A stretch of DNA of 64,000 bases from Ambrosia x helenae (taxonomy: Eukaryota; Streptophyta; Magnoliopsida; Asterales; Asteraceae). How positions within the stretch are numbered: position 1 is the first letter of the stretch; each line of letters begins with the position of its first letter. The notes under the pieces were generated by a model. The model saw only the letters and a program-made list of their open reading frames with translations, was not told the origin of the DNA and did not search any database. The translations under genes were made by a program, and so were the position numbers. This document shows positions 23,889 through 35,102 of this stretch, piece by piece. The stretch is taken from contig CM061224.1 of NCBI GenBank assembly GCA_030844895.1, positions 70,564,567-70,628,566 of the forward strand, read 5' to 3'.

Positions 23889-24487
23889 TGATGACGTGGG
23901 TAGCCTAAAGCAAACATAAATAAACAACATTACTGAACAATGCTTAAAGGGTTGAAGCCTACAAGGCTTCGAACAGCCAGGAGCATCCTAAGTCAAAAAG
24001 ATGACTTGTCCCGTCATCTTTTTCATCGAGCAAAGACAAATAAGCTGATGGAGTAACATCAGCCAACAGACCGCAGGTCCATAGCAGCCACTTACCATTT
24101 GTGGGATGTCCTTTAGTTGCAACAAGGCTCAAGGCAAGATGCTTTCTCCTTATGGAGATCTCCTTTCTCTATAAATCAGAGGCTGATTCCTCAGCTCTGG
24201 ACACACCATCACAATCACTCTCACTTCACTCTTCTAATTCTTTTGGTCTTGTACGTGGAAGAATATTTCTCTCCACTCGGATCTCAAGAACTTCCATTTC
24301 TGGTTTCGAGTACATCTCAAACCAGAACCTTAAAGCATCTAAAACAAGAAAAATAACCTTGAACCTCCTTCTACGTTTGCAACGTAGAAGGACACCACGA
24401 CCTGCGTTAGGCAAAGTGGAACCCTTGAACCCCTGAACCTCCCTTGTGACTCAGAACTATCGTTGGCAGTTATTTGTTGTAGCAACA
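23889..24487 (+). repeat. 3' LTR of the Tat element (left copy)
   Basis: Starts directly after the polypurine tract ACTTGGGGGGC and ends GTAGCAACA. Nearly identical to the 5' LTR. Confidence 0.92.
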
Positions 24488-24971
24488 ACCTCTATGTTCC
24501 AAATATTGGATTTCAGTGGTGTCAACTTTACTTTTTATCAAAAACGGGTTTGATATATTTATTATTAATTAAATATATAATTAACAAACGCAGCGGAATA
24601 TTTATAAAATTTTAACACCAAAAACTAACGAACAGGATCTGGTTACAAAACACACAAACACGGTACTAAATATTATTAACCTACCAATGAGATAGATATA
24701 CCTGAGTGGTTAATAAATTAACATTTGAGACACCGAGGTACAACGAACGATATGCTAGAACCGAACACGTGAGGAAACGAGTACGACTCGTAAGGTTGGG
24801 CGGTGGCACCATATGAAACGGGGTGCACCTTGTGCTCGGCCGAAAAAGCAGATAGTCAAAAATTGATCTAGCGATTATAATATATTGGGATTGGAGTATT
24901 TGACATTTTGTAGCAATGTACTCTAAAACATTGATGCGGCAGAAAACCATCTATATATATATATATATATA
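24488..24971. other. Host or older-repeat DNA between Tat element and Helitron (left copy)
   Basis: AT-rich, with a (TA)n tract just before the Helitron (24953-24971). This sequence continued into 14267 and upstream before the Tat insertion, so it may be more of LTR C, but no LTR start is recognisable. Mirror: 43675-44158. Confidence 0.5.
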
Positions 24972-25259
24972 TCTATATAATAAATGAAAACACTAGGGTT
25001 GAATCCTAGATTTTTAGAGGGTCTTGAAGGATCCAAATCCTAAATGGGGCTCCAAGACTAAGTCTTATATAAACCTCTTTTTATTTAGTTTTGTCAACAT
25101 CCATTTGTATGTTTACAACATCTTCCTCCCTTCCTATCCTACTAATTCCTTTCTCATTCCTCTCTCATTGTCATTTTTGCAAGGTATGTTCTTCATCAAT
25201 CTTAGATGAATCTAGAAAATGTTTTTGAATCTTTTTCTGCATTTTGTTATATTGATACA

Positions 25260-25475
25260 TAATGTTTGCAATCATCTTACATAAAAGATAAAAACAATAG
25301 GATTGTATCGTTATTTTTATACAAAGACAAATGACAATCCTATATCTATCAACCTTCTACAAAATATGTGATTATCAACAAGTTTTCGATTATGTTTCTG
25401 ACCCTTTATAAAATCCCAAAAGTAAATGTTTGAAACCATCTTACATAAAATATAAATACAATCGGTTTCTTATTA
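25260..25475. repeat. Two-copy diverged repeat in the Helitron 5' part
   Basis: GTTTGCAATCATCTTACATA at 25264 recurs as GTTTGAAACCATCTTACATA at 25427, each followed by similar A/T-rich sequence. The surrounding 25000-25890 interval otherwise holds no gene; it has a TATA-like TTATATAAACC at about 25064. Confidence 0.5.
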
Positions 25476-25891
25476 AAATAACTTTCTAATCCTATTGTTT
25501 GTCGATTATGTTTCTGACAATTTTTGAAATCCATCCACATCGGTTTACTAACATATTAAACCAAACAGAATCGTTTTTTTTATTAAAACCATTTGATAAT
25601 CTGTTTACAATCAACTCTCTGCTTTGGATGTAATCGATACGCGAGTAATTCTGCTCAGCTTTAATCATTGAATATATGATTGTGTTTTTTAATAAACAGA
25701 TTGCAATTGAAATCGGTTTTGAGTATGTGTGAATATAAAAAATAATTATATAAAAAAAAAACAAAATACCGGATTTCATAAAACAAGATAATTAAAATCA
25801 GTTTTTAGTATGAGTGACTTTATGTATATTTTAACAAAAGTTTGTTTTTTGCATACGAAGAACAGGATTTCATTAGGCAAATAACTTCAAT

Positions 25892-26108
25892 ATGGCTTAT
25901 CACAAGGGTGACAAATCTTCAAGGTTATTCATGACCCTTCCGCACGAGTTTTGGTATGACGTTTCTAATATTTTTTAAGTAAAAAAACCTTATTTGTTAT
26001 TATAATGTTGGTTTTTACGTGTTTGTGCAGACATTGCCTAAATCCATGAACAGGTTTTTGTTATCTAAAAACTTACGAAACAACAACATTAAGTTTCGAC
26101 ATACCATG
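25892..26108 (+). pseudogene. Captured B3-domain-like gene fragment (left copy)
   Basis: Same as 42540-42756 on the right arm; this copy lacks one T in exon 1 (in GACAAATCTTC) and is therefore out of frame. Lies between the Helitron 5' end and the promoter-like repeats. Confidence 0.5.
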
Positions 26109-26514
26109 GTCAACAACTTCTTATTATTTTTAATTTAAATGTGTAATTATTCACATTAACTAAGATTTAATTATGGTCAAATCAATAAATGAGTACGACA
26201 ATGTGTGAATCAATAATCATTAAAATTTTGTGTTTTTTTTTTCATTTGGTATATTGACATGGAGATGTCTAATTTTACCGAATATTTAGTATGTTGTAAT
26301 TGTAACAATATGTATACGTTAACCCGTGGTGGCAATACGGTATAATTTAGAATACATATTCACAACTGAATTTACTCACAACATTCATAATGAATTGATA
26401 AATGTAATTGCGAAATTTATGGTTTCCTTATACAATAACAAATTTACTTTGAATACGCATTTACTTGTCCAATTTTCAAGCATGTTACTAAAGCATATAA
26501 TAACATATAAAGAA

Positions 26515-28060
26515 CATTTACTTAAATAACATTGAATAGATTAAAAAAAAAACAACTAGGTATAATCCTTGACATGCGGCATTAAAGGTTTCAATCATAT
26601 TGTTTTTGACTAAATTCAATCAATACATTAATTTATAACAATAATAACAATTCTAATACGGATGCTAATTACCCTCCACTCTTTCATCCATTTCTTATTA
26701 TTGAATTGATTCAATACCTATATAATGCTTTACATAACATGTAAATAACATTTAGTTTAGTAACATTGAATAGATCAAAAAAAAATCACAAATATGTACA
26801 ATCATATAAATTCGGCATTAATGGTTTAAATGCTTGACTTTGACTAAATTTAATCAATACATTAATTTATAACAATAATATATAAGTGGTAATTCGAATG
26901 CTAATTACCCTCCACTCTTTCATCCATTTCTTATTATTGAATTGATTGAATACCTATATAATGCTTTACATAACATGTAAAGAACATTTAGTTTAATAAC
27001 ATTGAATAAATCAAAAAAAAATCACAACTAGGTATAATACTTAAAATTCGCCATTAATGATTTCAATGCTTGACTTTGACTAAATGTAATCAATACATTA
27101 ATTTATAACAATAATAACAATGCTAATTCGGATGCTAATTACCCTCCACTCTTTCATCCATTTCTTATTATTGAATTGATTGAATACCTATATAATGCTT
27201 TACATAACATGTAAAGAACATTTAGTTTAATAACATTGAATAGATCAAAAAAAAAATCACAACTAGGTATAATACTTAAAATTCGCCATTAATGATTTCA
27301 ATGCTTGACTTTGACTAAATTTAATCAATACATTAATTTATAACAATAATAACAATGCTAATTCGGATGCTAATTACCCTCCACTCTTTCATCCATTTCT
27401 TTATTATTCAATTGTTTGAATACCTATATAATGCTTTACATAACATATAAAGAACATTAGTTAAATAACATTGAATAGATCAAAACAAATTACAATTTAC
27501 AACTAAGTATAATGCTTGACATCCACACTTGACTTTGACTAAATTCAATCAATACATAAAGTTATAACAATAATAACAATTGTAAGTCGAATCCTAATTA
27601 CCCTCCACTCTTTCATCCGTTTTTTATTATTCAATTGATTGAATTCCTATATAATGCTTGACATAACATATAAAGAACATTAGTTAAATAACATTGAATA
27701 TATCAAAACAAATTACAACTAACTATAATGCTTAACATACGGCTGTTTTGCTTTGACTACTTGACTTTGACTAAATTCAATCAGTACATAAAGCTATAAC
27801 AATAATAACAATCGTAATTCGGTTCCTAATTACCCTCCACTCTTTAATCTATTTGTTATTATTGAATTTATTTAATTCCTACATCAATACCTATATAATG
27901 CTTGACATACGCCATTTAATCAATAAATGATTGACCTTGACTAAATTCAATCAATACATAATGTTATAACCTTTAAAACAATGCTAATTCAAATGCTAAT
28001 TAACCGCCCACCATTTCATCCATTTCTTATTATTCGGTAAATTCAATAACTATATAAACA
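26515..28060 (+). repeat. Tandem array of ~7 promoter-like units of ~235 bp (left copy)
   Basis: The landmark ACCCTCCACTCTTTCATCC starts at 26671, 26907, 27141, 27376, 27600 and 27832, with a diverged last copy at 28013. Spacing is 236, 234, 235, 224, 232 and 181. Each unit has CTATATAATGC about 45 bases later. In the last unit this is CTATATAAAC, about 200 bases before the RPA gene start. The units look like copies of that gene's promoter. Confidence 0.85.
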
Positions 28061-28253
28061 AGTCAAACCAATTCACATACGATTGTAATAAGACACGTTG
28101 GAACCACTTTGAGTAATCGCAAAGATATATTATTAGGTTAATTTCTGTTTCTCATATTTAATTACTTAAACATTAGTTATTTTGATTTTGATTTGTTGTT
28201 TTATTGAAGTCATCTTTTGGTTTTTACATCATTTTTTCCAGTTAACAAGATCA

Positions 28254-31049
28254 ATGCTGCTGTAGATGCAAATGAGTTTAGAATGGTTAACCAAATTCAT
28301 GTAAACCGAAACAGTGTGGCGTTAAAGCTAAAGATTATTCTGGGTTTGGCGTCTACCCGATCGTCGCAATCCTAATGATGTGTACTCAATTGAAATGATC
28401 CTATGTGATGAAAATGTAAAAGTTAACAACACGTTTTTTTTATATCCTATTATATTTAAATTTCATAACTTTTTTTTTAATTGTGATGCTTTTAATTTTA
28501 ATGTATATCAATTATCTTATTTTTTTTATAATCAACAGGGGTGACAGGATTCAAGCAAATGTATTTAAGCGGTTGTTTTTTAAATTCGAGAGGTTTCTGA
28601 TTGAAAATTCTTCTCTTATTATAACAAATCCAGGAGTTGGGGTCAATTCCTCTAAATACAAGTATGCTCCAAACCCAAACAAACTCTGCTTGAATATGAA
28701 TACTCAAGTTTCCGAATATCATGGTTTCCAAGGTCCAGATTTTGGTTTCTCTTTTGTGCCCTTTCAAAGAATTCTGGATAAGGAGGTTGATGAATATGTT
28801 ACAATAGGTATATTTTCGTTCTAAAGTTTTTTTTTATCATAACCAAACAATAATAATAGTTTTATAAGTTATCTTTCATTAATGTTTATTTTATAATTGA
28901 TCTTAGATGTTATTGGACATGTTAACAAGTTCTTCAGCAATGATGATAAAGAAAAAAAAGGTTGTCGCTGATAAAAAGAGGTTAACAATGGAAATTCAAG
29001 ATATCGAGTATGTATTCTTTATTTATTTTTTTTGTTTTTTTTTTGCATTTTATATATAAAAAAATTACGTACCTTTATAAATTGTTTATTTATTTTTTAC
29101 TAAAATAATTTGTACTTTTTTGAAGGGGCTTGCGCATCTATTTAACGTTGTGGGATAGTTATGCCATGGAGATGTCTAAATATGTTGCAACTCATCAAAC
29201 AGAGAAAGAATTTATAATAATAATGCAGTTTGGCCGTTTGAAGTTTTATAATGGTTGTATAATGTTAATAAATATATATAGTTATATTTATATTTATACA
29301 TACATTCTTTATTTTGCATTATAAATTAAGTTCTAACTTCTAAATTTTCTTTTTATTAAATAAATAAAATATTTTTTTCTAATTTTTTTATAGGAAAACC
29401 GTATGTTTCTAACTCTTTTGGAGATCGCGTTAGTCGACTGTTAATAAATGGAGATATTGAGATATAAAGCTGTACAAAAAAGGGTATGTACTATTACGTT
29501 TTTCAATACGAATTACACAACCTTTATAAACAGTCTCAATAAATATGTAATGTGTATTGATTAAATTTATTTTTATCAGGTTGGGTAAGAAAATCGCTGA
29601 TAATCCTTCCTCTTCTCATCAACCATATGGAACTTCTATGTTTTGCTCTGATGAAGATGAATTTGTCCATAACACTCCTTTTAGTAACATTGGCGACATT
29701 TGTGAGATTCAAGAGGTAAGTATAATGTTCATACTTAAATACGATTATTTATAATTAAATATAAAAAATTGTAATGAGGTTAAAATTTTAATTTTTATTT
29801 AATATTAATTTCCAATGTATACCATTATACTATCTTATTTTGGTAACAAAACTATATATTCATACAGGCGCAGACTTTGGTATTATTTGGGTACTATTAA
29901 AGACCTGTTTACCGAAATTGGCTGGTATACATGGGATGCCCCAAATGCACCAGAAAATGTAGTATTGATTATATAATCAAGCAGGTGGTGAAGGAAGTTC
30001 AGATTTTGAGGAAGAAAAGGTTTACGAGTGTTTGAATGATAGTTGTAGTGCCAAAAAAGTTGAGCCTACACCAAGGTCGGATATATTTTTAACATCTATT
30101 ATAATTTTCACAAATATACTTTCATTTCAACCCAACTTAGTTATAAATTTTTGTTGTTTTTTTTTCAAATTTTTTTTCTAGGTTTAAAATTCAGGTTCGT
30201 GTGCAAGACGTTAATGGTGCTGTATCGCTTACGTTGTTTCATCGTGACGTTGCACAACTTATTAGTAAAAGTGCTTCTGAATTGCTTGAGTTGAATACGG
30301 TATTCCATATTTTTAACTACATTTTAAGTATAAAATTATTTTTAATAATATTCCTTAATTATAGTTTTGTAATAATTATGTATTTGGTTATTCCTTATAT
30401 ATAGGTGGTGATACAGTTGAATATCCTGAAGAGATTAAGACTTTGTTAGACAGAGAGTTTGCTTTTAAAATCTTTGTCTCTGGGTTCAATTTAAACAACA
30501 AATATGATGTTTATGGTGTAACTACTAAGTAACTGATGATCCAACAATTATCTCGCATCTTAAGAAAAAGTTGTATGTAGGAAGGTACATATTCGAATTC
30601 CATTTCACATAACTTAGCAAATTTTATTTATGTAAGACTTTATTACATTTCTAAGTTTTTGCATATTTTTTTTAACAGCCTGCTGAATCAGAATCACTTC
30701 ACACGTCTCTCATGGCAATGCGGTCTAATGTTATTTCTGTTTCCAAGGTACCATTTGCACAAACACTTATATTCATAGTAATTACATTTTACTTATTTTT
30801 TCTTTCATACACAATCACTGATGATTCTGATACATATGTTTGTAACTATTTTTTGTTTAGGAATCTGACACAGGCGATAATGATACGCCAATTTCCATTG
30901 TTGATAAGAAAGTTTATGCTGAAGGAGAACAATGTTCTATCAGTTCCAAGTATCAAATGGTTAAGCGTAAACTGATTGACGCGATCTCTGATGATGAAAG
31001 CACACCAATTCCTTCAACTAAGTTTGGAAGTGGTGGTAGTATGGAGTAA
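28254..31049 (+). pseudogene. RPA70-like OB-fold gene in the Helitron (left copy)
   Basis: Exon-intron order as in 37608-40396. Indels break it: one G missing in the second codon, one extra G at the exon 2 acceptor (28537-28541), changes at about 29929, 30408 and 30527. Exon 3 is intact here (AAAAAG run near 28973) while the right copy lacks one A. Stop TAA at 31047-31049. Confidence 0.8.
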
Positions 31050-31811
31050 CTTAAAAATTACGTTGAGCCTCTCGTCTTCCTAAACCCAAAATGAAGAGGA
31101 TTTGTTTTCTCTATGCTTATGGTCAACCAGTTTCATTGCTTTTGTTTTGTTTTTTAATAATTTTGAACAATTTCTACTTTGTTATTTTCTCTTTATACCA
31201 TGATATGGTTTCCTCTTTTTTATTAAGTTTCATAACGATTAATATTTAATAAATGCGTTTGCTTGATTGATAAGTATGTTTTCATCCATTTGAATATTAT
31301 GTTGAGTATATATATAGATACAACTAGATTGGTGGATGTACTCATCAAACATAATTTTCAGTTTTATTTTTGTATGATTCATATCTAATTAAAACTAAAA
31401 GATTGTAACATAAATGTTGTAAATCGTTTCAATTTTTTTACCGAAATATATTGTTGTGATACAAGGAAAAATGGATCGGCCCAATATGTTACTAAAACAA
31501 TCCCATATAAAATACATAACATACATATTACATAACTTATTGGGTTGAATGTTTATTATTAGCCATAGGCCGATTGATTTTTTACTCTTAATGTCTGATT
31601 CAGCCCAACAACAATTGGTTTCATTATATACCTACCTAATTGATAATTGTTTCACTTTCTTATTTTTTGGTTCTCCCAAAAAACTACTTTACCAATATGT
31701 AAGTAACCCTTGATCTTCTTCACTTTTAAGATATTTCGATACTTTCAATAACTTGCAGACTTCATGTTTAGAAATATGGTACATTTAATAAATTTGAATA
31801 TCTTTTTTTAG
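31050..31811. other. Spacer between RPA-like and Rep/helicase genes (left copy)
   Basis: AT-rich. Near 31699 a GTAAGT could be the donor of an upstream exon of the Rep/helicase gene. No coding frame is convincing. Mirror: 36849-37607. Confidence 0.4.
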
Positions 31812-33555
31812 CTTACTTGGACCATGGTGATCAGAATGTCACTTGTGAAGATTGTAATGCTAGACTGTGGAGCTGTGAATCTACTAGAGGGCTTAATAGA
31901 AGTAATACTAAAAAAAAATTCTCTCTGTGTTGTGGTTATGAAAAGTTATGCTTCCTCCTTTTAAGGAGGCGCCACACAGTTATAAAGAGTATTTTAATGG
32001 AGTTGATTCTAAAAGCAAATTCTTTTTAAAGAACATAAGAGATTCAACTCTATGTTTGCATTTACATCCATGGGTGGAAAAATTGATAGGTCTATAAATC
32101 ATGGTAATGCTCCATTCATCTATCGTATAAGTGGTGAGAACTACCATGCTTTGGGAAATCTTTTACCATCGTGGATAAAATCTAGTATTCTCTCAGCTAT
32201 ACATATATGATACTGAAAATGAAGTTTCGAATAGAATCATGTTGTTGGGTATGTTATTTTTTTATTGTCTTTTGTAGAAAACTTTAAGGATTTTTAAGTA
32301 CTTTCGATTCTAATGTATTCATTTTATTTATAGTGATGCAGATGAGGAATACTCATCAGAAAAGGCCTTGAATTTCAAATTGTAAAGGAATTGAAAAAAA
32401 TGTTGGATGCCAAAAACTCTTGGTGAAATCTTATAGAATGGCGAGAGATTGTTTTCAGAAGAACCGTGATGCACAAGTCAAGCTTCGATTAAACGGAATG
32501 AGGAAAGAAGATGGTAGAACCTACAACCTACCCACGGTTTCTGAAGTTGCTGGATTGATAATTGGTGACCTTAATGAAGAAACATATAAACATGACATTG
32601 TTAATGCCTCTTTAAGTTCATCATACATTTGGCACAAATGCACTGTTTTAGAGTTAACAAAAAATATGCGGTTGCTTTCTGGAAGCTTGCAGTTCTGATA
32701 TTGAGGAAACTAAAAAGTTTGCATCTTGGCTTCTGGACATAGGAGAAGGAAAGGTTGATACAATAAGTGATGATCAAGATGTTATTTTGATACCTGATGA
32801 CTTACTTATTTCTCAATCTTCGGATCCTGTTTCTGATTTGATAGCCTTTGTTTATCCTTCACTTTTGGATAACATCCACATTCCGACTTATTTTCAAGAT
32901 CGAGCTATATTGGCACCGAAGAATGAAGTTGTTCATGAAATTAATGATATATTACTTTCAATGTTTCCTGGTGACGAAGTTGAGTATCTAAGTTCGGATA
33001 GTGTTTGCCAGTCTGAAGATGTGAACAAAACAGGTTGATGAAAGATTAGTTTCTCCTGATGTCCTTAATGGTCTTAAGTTTTCTGGAATACCAAACCATC
33101 GTTCGGTTTTGAAAGTTGGCGTTCCCGTAATGTTACTCAGAAACATTGATCAGAAAAGTGGTTTGTGCAATGGGACAAGGTTACAAGTTGTTAAATAATG
33201 AGAAAACGTGTCATTGAAGCGAAAATCATATCAGGAAGTAACATTGGAATGCGAACTTTTATTTCCAAGAATTACTTTATCCCCCTCAGATAAGAAAATT
33301 CCTTTTAAATTTAACAGAAGGCAATTTCCACTTGCTGTTTCTTTCGCAATGACAATAAACAAAAGTCAAGGACAATCCTTATCCAGAGTTGGGTTGTATT
33401 TGAAGGATCCAGTTTTTTCACACGGGCAGTTGTATGTTGCGCTTTCAAGGGTCAGAAGTCGAGATGGACTTAAGATTGTTATAGTAGATGAAAATGGTGA
33501 ATTGACGAACAAAACATCAAACGTTGTGTACAAAGAAGTCTTTCAGGATTTATGA
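31812..33555 (+). pseudogene. Internally deleted Helitron Rep/helicase gene (left copy)
   Basis: Same organisation as 35103-36848. Extra bases at about 32687 (GCTTGC), 33028 (an A) and 33198 split the helicase part into separate frames. The last 115 codons, with PLAVSFAMTINKSQGQSLSR and YVALSRVRSRDGLKI, are intact. Confidence 0.85.
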
Positions 33556-34064
33556 ATAATGTGAGTAATTTTTATGCAATTTTTTAATTATCTTTATTGA
33601 CGTTATGTATATACAACTTCAATAATAAAGTATTATTTTAAACTTTTTTTGTGTGCTTTGAACAGTGCGTTGCATTTTGTCAATAAACCAAGTTATGTAC
33701 TAATTACAATTACATTAAAAAATAAAAATATGATAAAAAGTCATTTACACAAAACATAATGTATTCATACATTTGTTATTTTTTTCAAAACTTTATACTT
33801 TGGTTTAGTACTGATCATAATAGGTAATCGGTTTTCATTACTAACGTTACTGAGGGCTTATAAAAAATATCCACTTTGACATGAAAACCATAGTTATATG
33901 TTAGTTTTTACTTTTAATACTCATTTAATATCAACGCATGACGTTTATATAAGAAAAAAAATTTCAGGCTAACCGTTATTTTTAACACTTTACGTTTGTA
34001 GCCACTAAACCTAAACAATACAACTCTTAGTTTATATAATTTTTTTATTTACTATGGTTTTGCA
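33556..34064. other. 3' non-coding region of the Helitron (left copy)
   Basis: AT-rich with no frame. It ends at the terminal hairpin. Mirror: 34593-35102. Confidence 0.6.
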
Positions 34065-34093
34065 CCGTGGGTCCCCACGGGTCTCAAACCTAG

Positions 34094-34431
34094 TATATAA
34101 TAATTGAGGTCACTTGGGTTGAATCAAGGCCTTAGAGAGGGCCTTTATGATCCAAAAACTAATATGGAGCTCCAAATTATGACTATAAAAACCTTTTTCT
34201 TTTATTTTTTTTTTCATTCGCATATCAAAACTCTCCTATTCTTTCTAATTCCTAACAAATCTTTCAATCTTTCTTTTCACCTTGCATCATTTGTTGATTA
34301 TCCACAACTGATTAGTAGGTAAACATCCATACTACTCTTCTATGTTGATTCTATTATTATTTTGACTTTTTTTTATTGTTAACATTATTAAGAACTAATC
34401 AAACCAAATGAAAATTCTTATTCTTTTACGT
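34094..34431 (+). mobile_element. Probable 5' end of a second, diverged Helitron
   Basis: TATATAATAATTGAGG and the following ~200 bases align with the start of the first Helitron (24974 onward): GGGTTGAATC, a short inverted repeat, GATCCAAA, GGAGCTCCAA / GGGGCTCCAA and an ATAAA(A)ACC box recur in the same order. The leading TC is not present. Cut off by the gap at 34432. Confidence 0.5.
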
Positions 34432-34531
34432 NNNNNNNNNNNNNNNNNNNNNNNNNNNNNNNNNNNNNNNNNNNNNNNNNNNNNNNNNNNNNNNNNNNNN
34501 NNNNNNNNNNNNNNNNNNNNNNNNNNNNNNN
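34432..34531. other. Assembly gap of 100 N at the centre of the inverted repeat
   Basis: Exactly 100 N. The left contig extends 306 bases beyond the mirrored part and the right contig starts inside the second-Helitron sequence. Both contigs therefore stop in the same repeat. Confidence 0.98.
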
Positions 34532-35102
34532 GATTCAACCCAAGTGACCTCAATTATTATATACTAGGTTTGAGACCCGTGGGGACCCACGGTGCAAACC
34601 ATAGTAAATAAAAAAATTATATGAAACTAAGAGTTGTATTGTTCAAGTTTAGTGGCTACAAACGTAAAGTGTTAAAAATAACGGTTAGCCTGAAATTTTT
34701 TTCTTATATAAACGTCATGCGTTGATATTAAATGAGTATTAAAAGTAAAACTAACTAACATATAACTATGGTTTTCATGTCAAAGTGGATATTTTTTATA
34801 AGCCCTCAGTAACGTTAGTAATGAAAACCGATTACCTATTATGATCAGTACTAAACCAAAGTATAAAGTTTTGAAAAAAAATAACAAATGTATGAATACA
34901 TTATGTTTTTGTAAATGACTTTTTATCATATTTTTATTTTTAATGTAATTGTAATTAGTACATAACTTGGTTTATTGACAAAATGCAACGCACTGTTCAA
35001 AGCACACAAAAAAAGTTTAAAATAATACTTTATTATTGAAGTTGTATATACATAACGTCAATAAAGATAATTAAAAAATTGCATAAAAATTACTCACATT
35101 AT

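Larger units (their letters stand above)
14268..24487 (+). mobile_element. Tat-lineage Ty3/gypsy retrotransposon (left copy)
   Basis: Complete 10.2-kb element: 5' LTR 14268-14866, primer binding site from 14869, gag-pol, an antisense gene, a polypurine tract ending at 23888 and 3' LTR 23889-24487. Both LTRs are 599 bp and differ only at a few single bases, so insertion is recent. Flanks are ATCTC and ACCTC, a 5-bp duplication with one mismatch that is the same in the right arm. Lineage is inferred from the second (archaeal-type) RNase H, the lack of a chromodomain and the antisense gene. Confidence 0.9.
24972..34093 (+). mobile_element. Helitron, complete ends, 9.1 kb (left copy)
   Basis: Starts TC (24972-24973) after an A, ends CTAG (34090-34093) before a T, as Helitrons insert between A and T without duplication. 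A 7-bp hairpin CCGTGGG-TC-CCCACGG (34065-34080) lies 9 bases before the CTAG. It carries, in order, a B3-like fragment, a tandem promoter-like array, an RPA70-like gene and a Rep/helicase gene, all on the plus strand. The Rep/helicase lacks its catalytic middle, so the copy cannot be autonomous. Confidence 0.88.
4631..34125 (+). repeat. Left arm of a giant inverted repeat
   Basis: Every element listed here recurs in reverse order and opposite strand at 34532-64000. Paired landmarks: Helitron 3' CTAG 34093 with 34564; Tat LTR edges 24487 with 44159 and 14268 with 54387; LTR-B element edges 11174 with 57488 and 5285 with 63346. Differences are mostly single-base indels. The left copy is the more damaged one in the coding regions. 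Confidence 0.97.
4123..34431. other. Single 30.3-kb contig containing the left arm
   Basis: The interval is bounded on both sides by 100-N placeholders, so it is one assembled contig. Its bases 4631-34125 are repeated in inverse orientation from 34532 to the window end. The first ~200 bases (4123-4328) are AT-rich with no recognisable gene. Confidence 0.9.

Noticed and set aside
26515..28060. CRISPR-like array or centromeric satellite
   Set aside because: Units of ~235 bp are contiguous with no unique spacers, in a plant Helitron, with a TATA-like box in each and only about seven copies.
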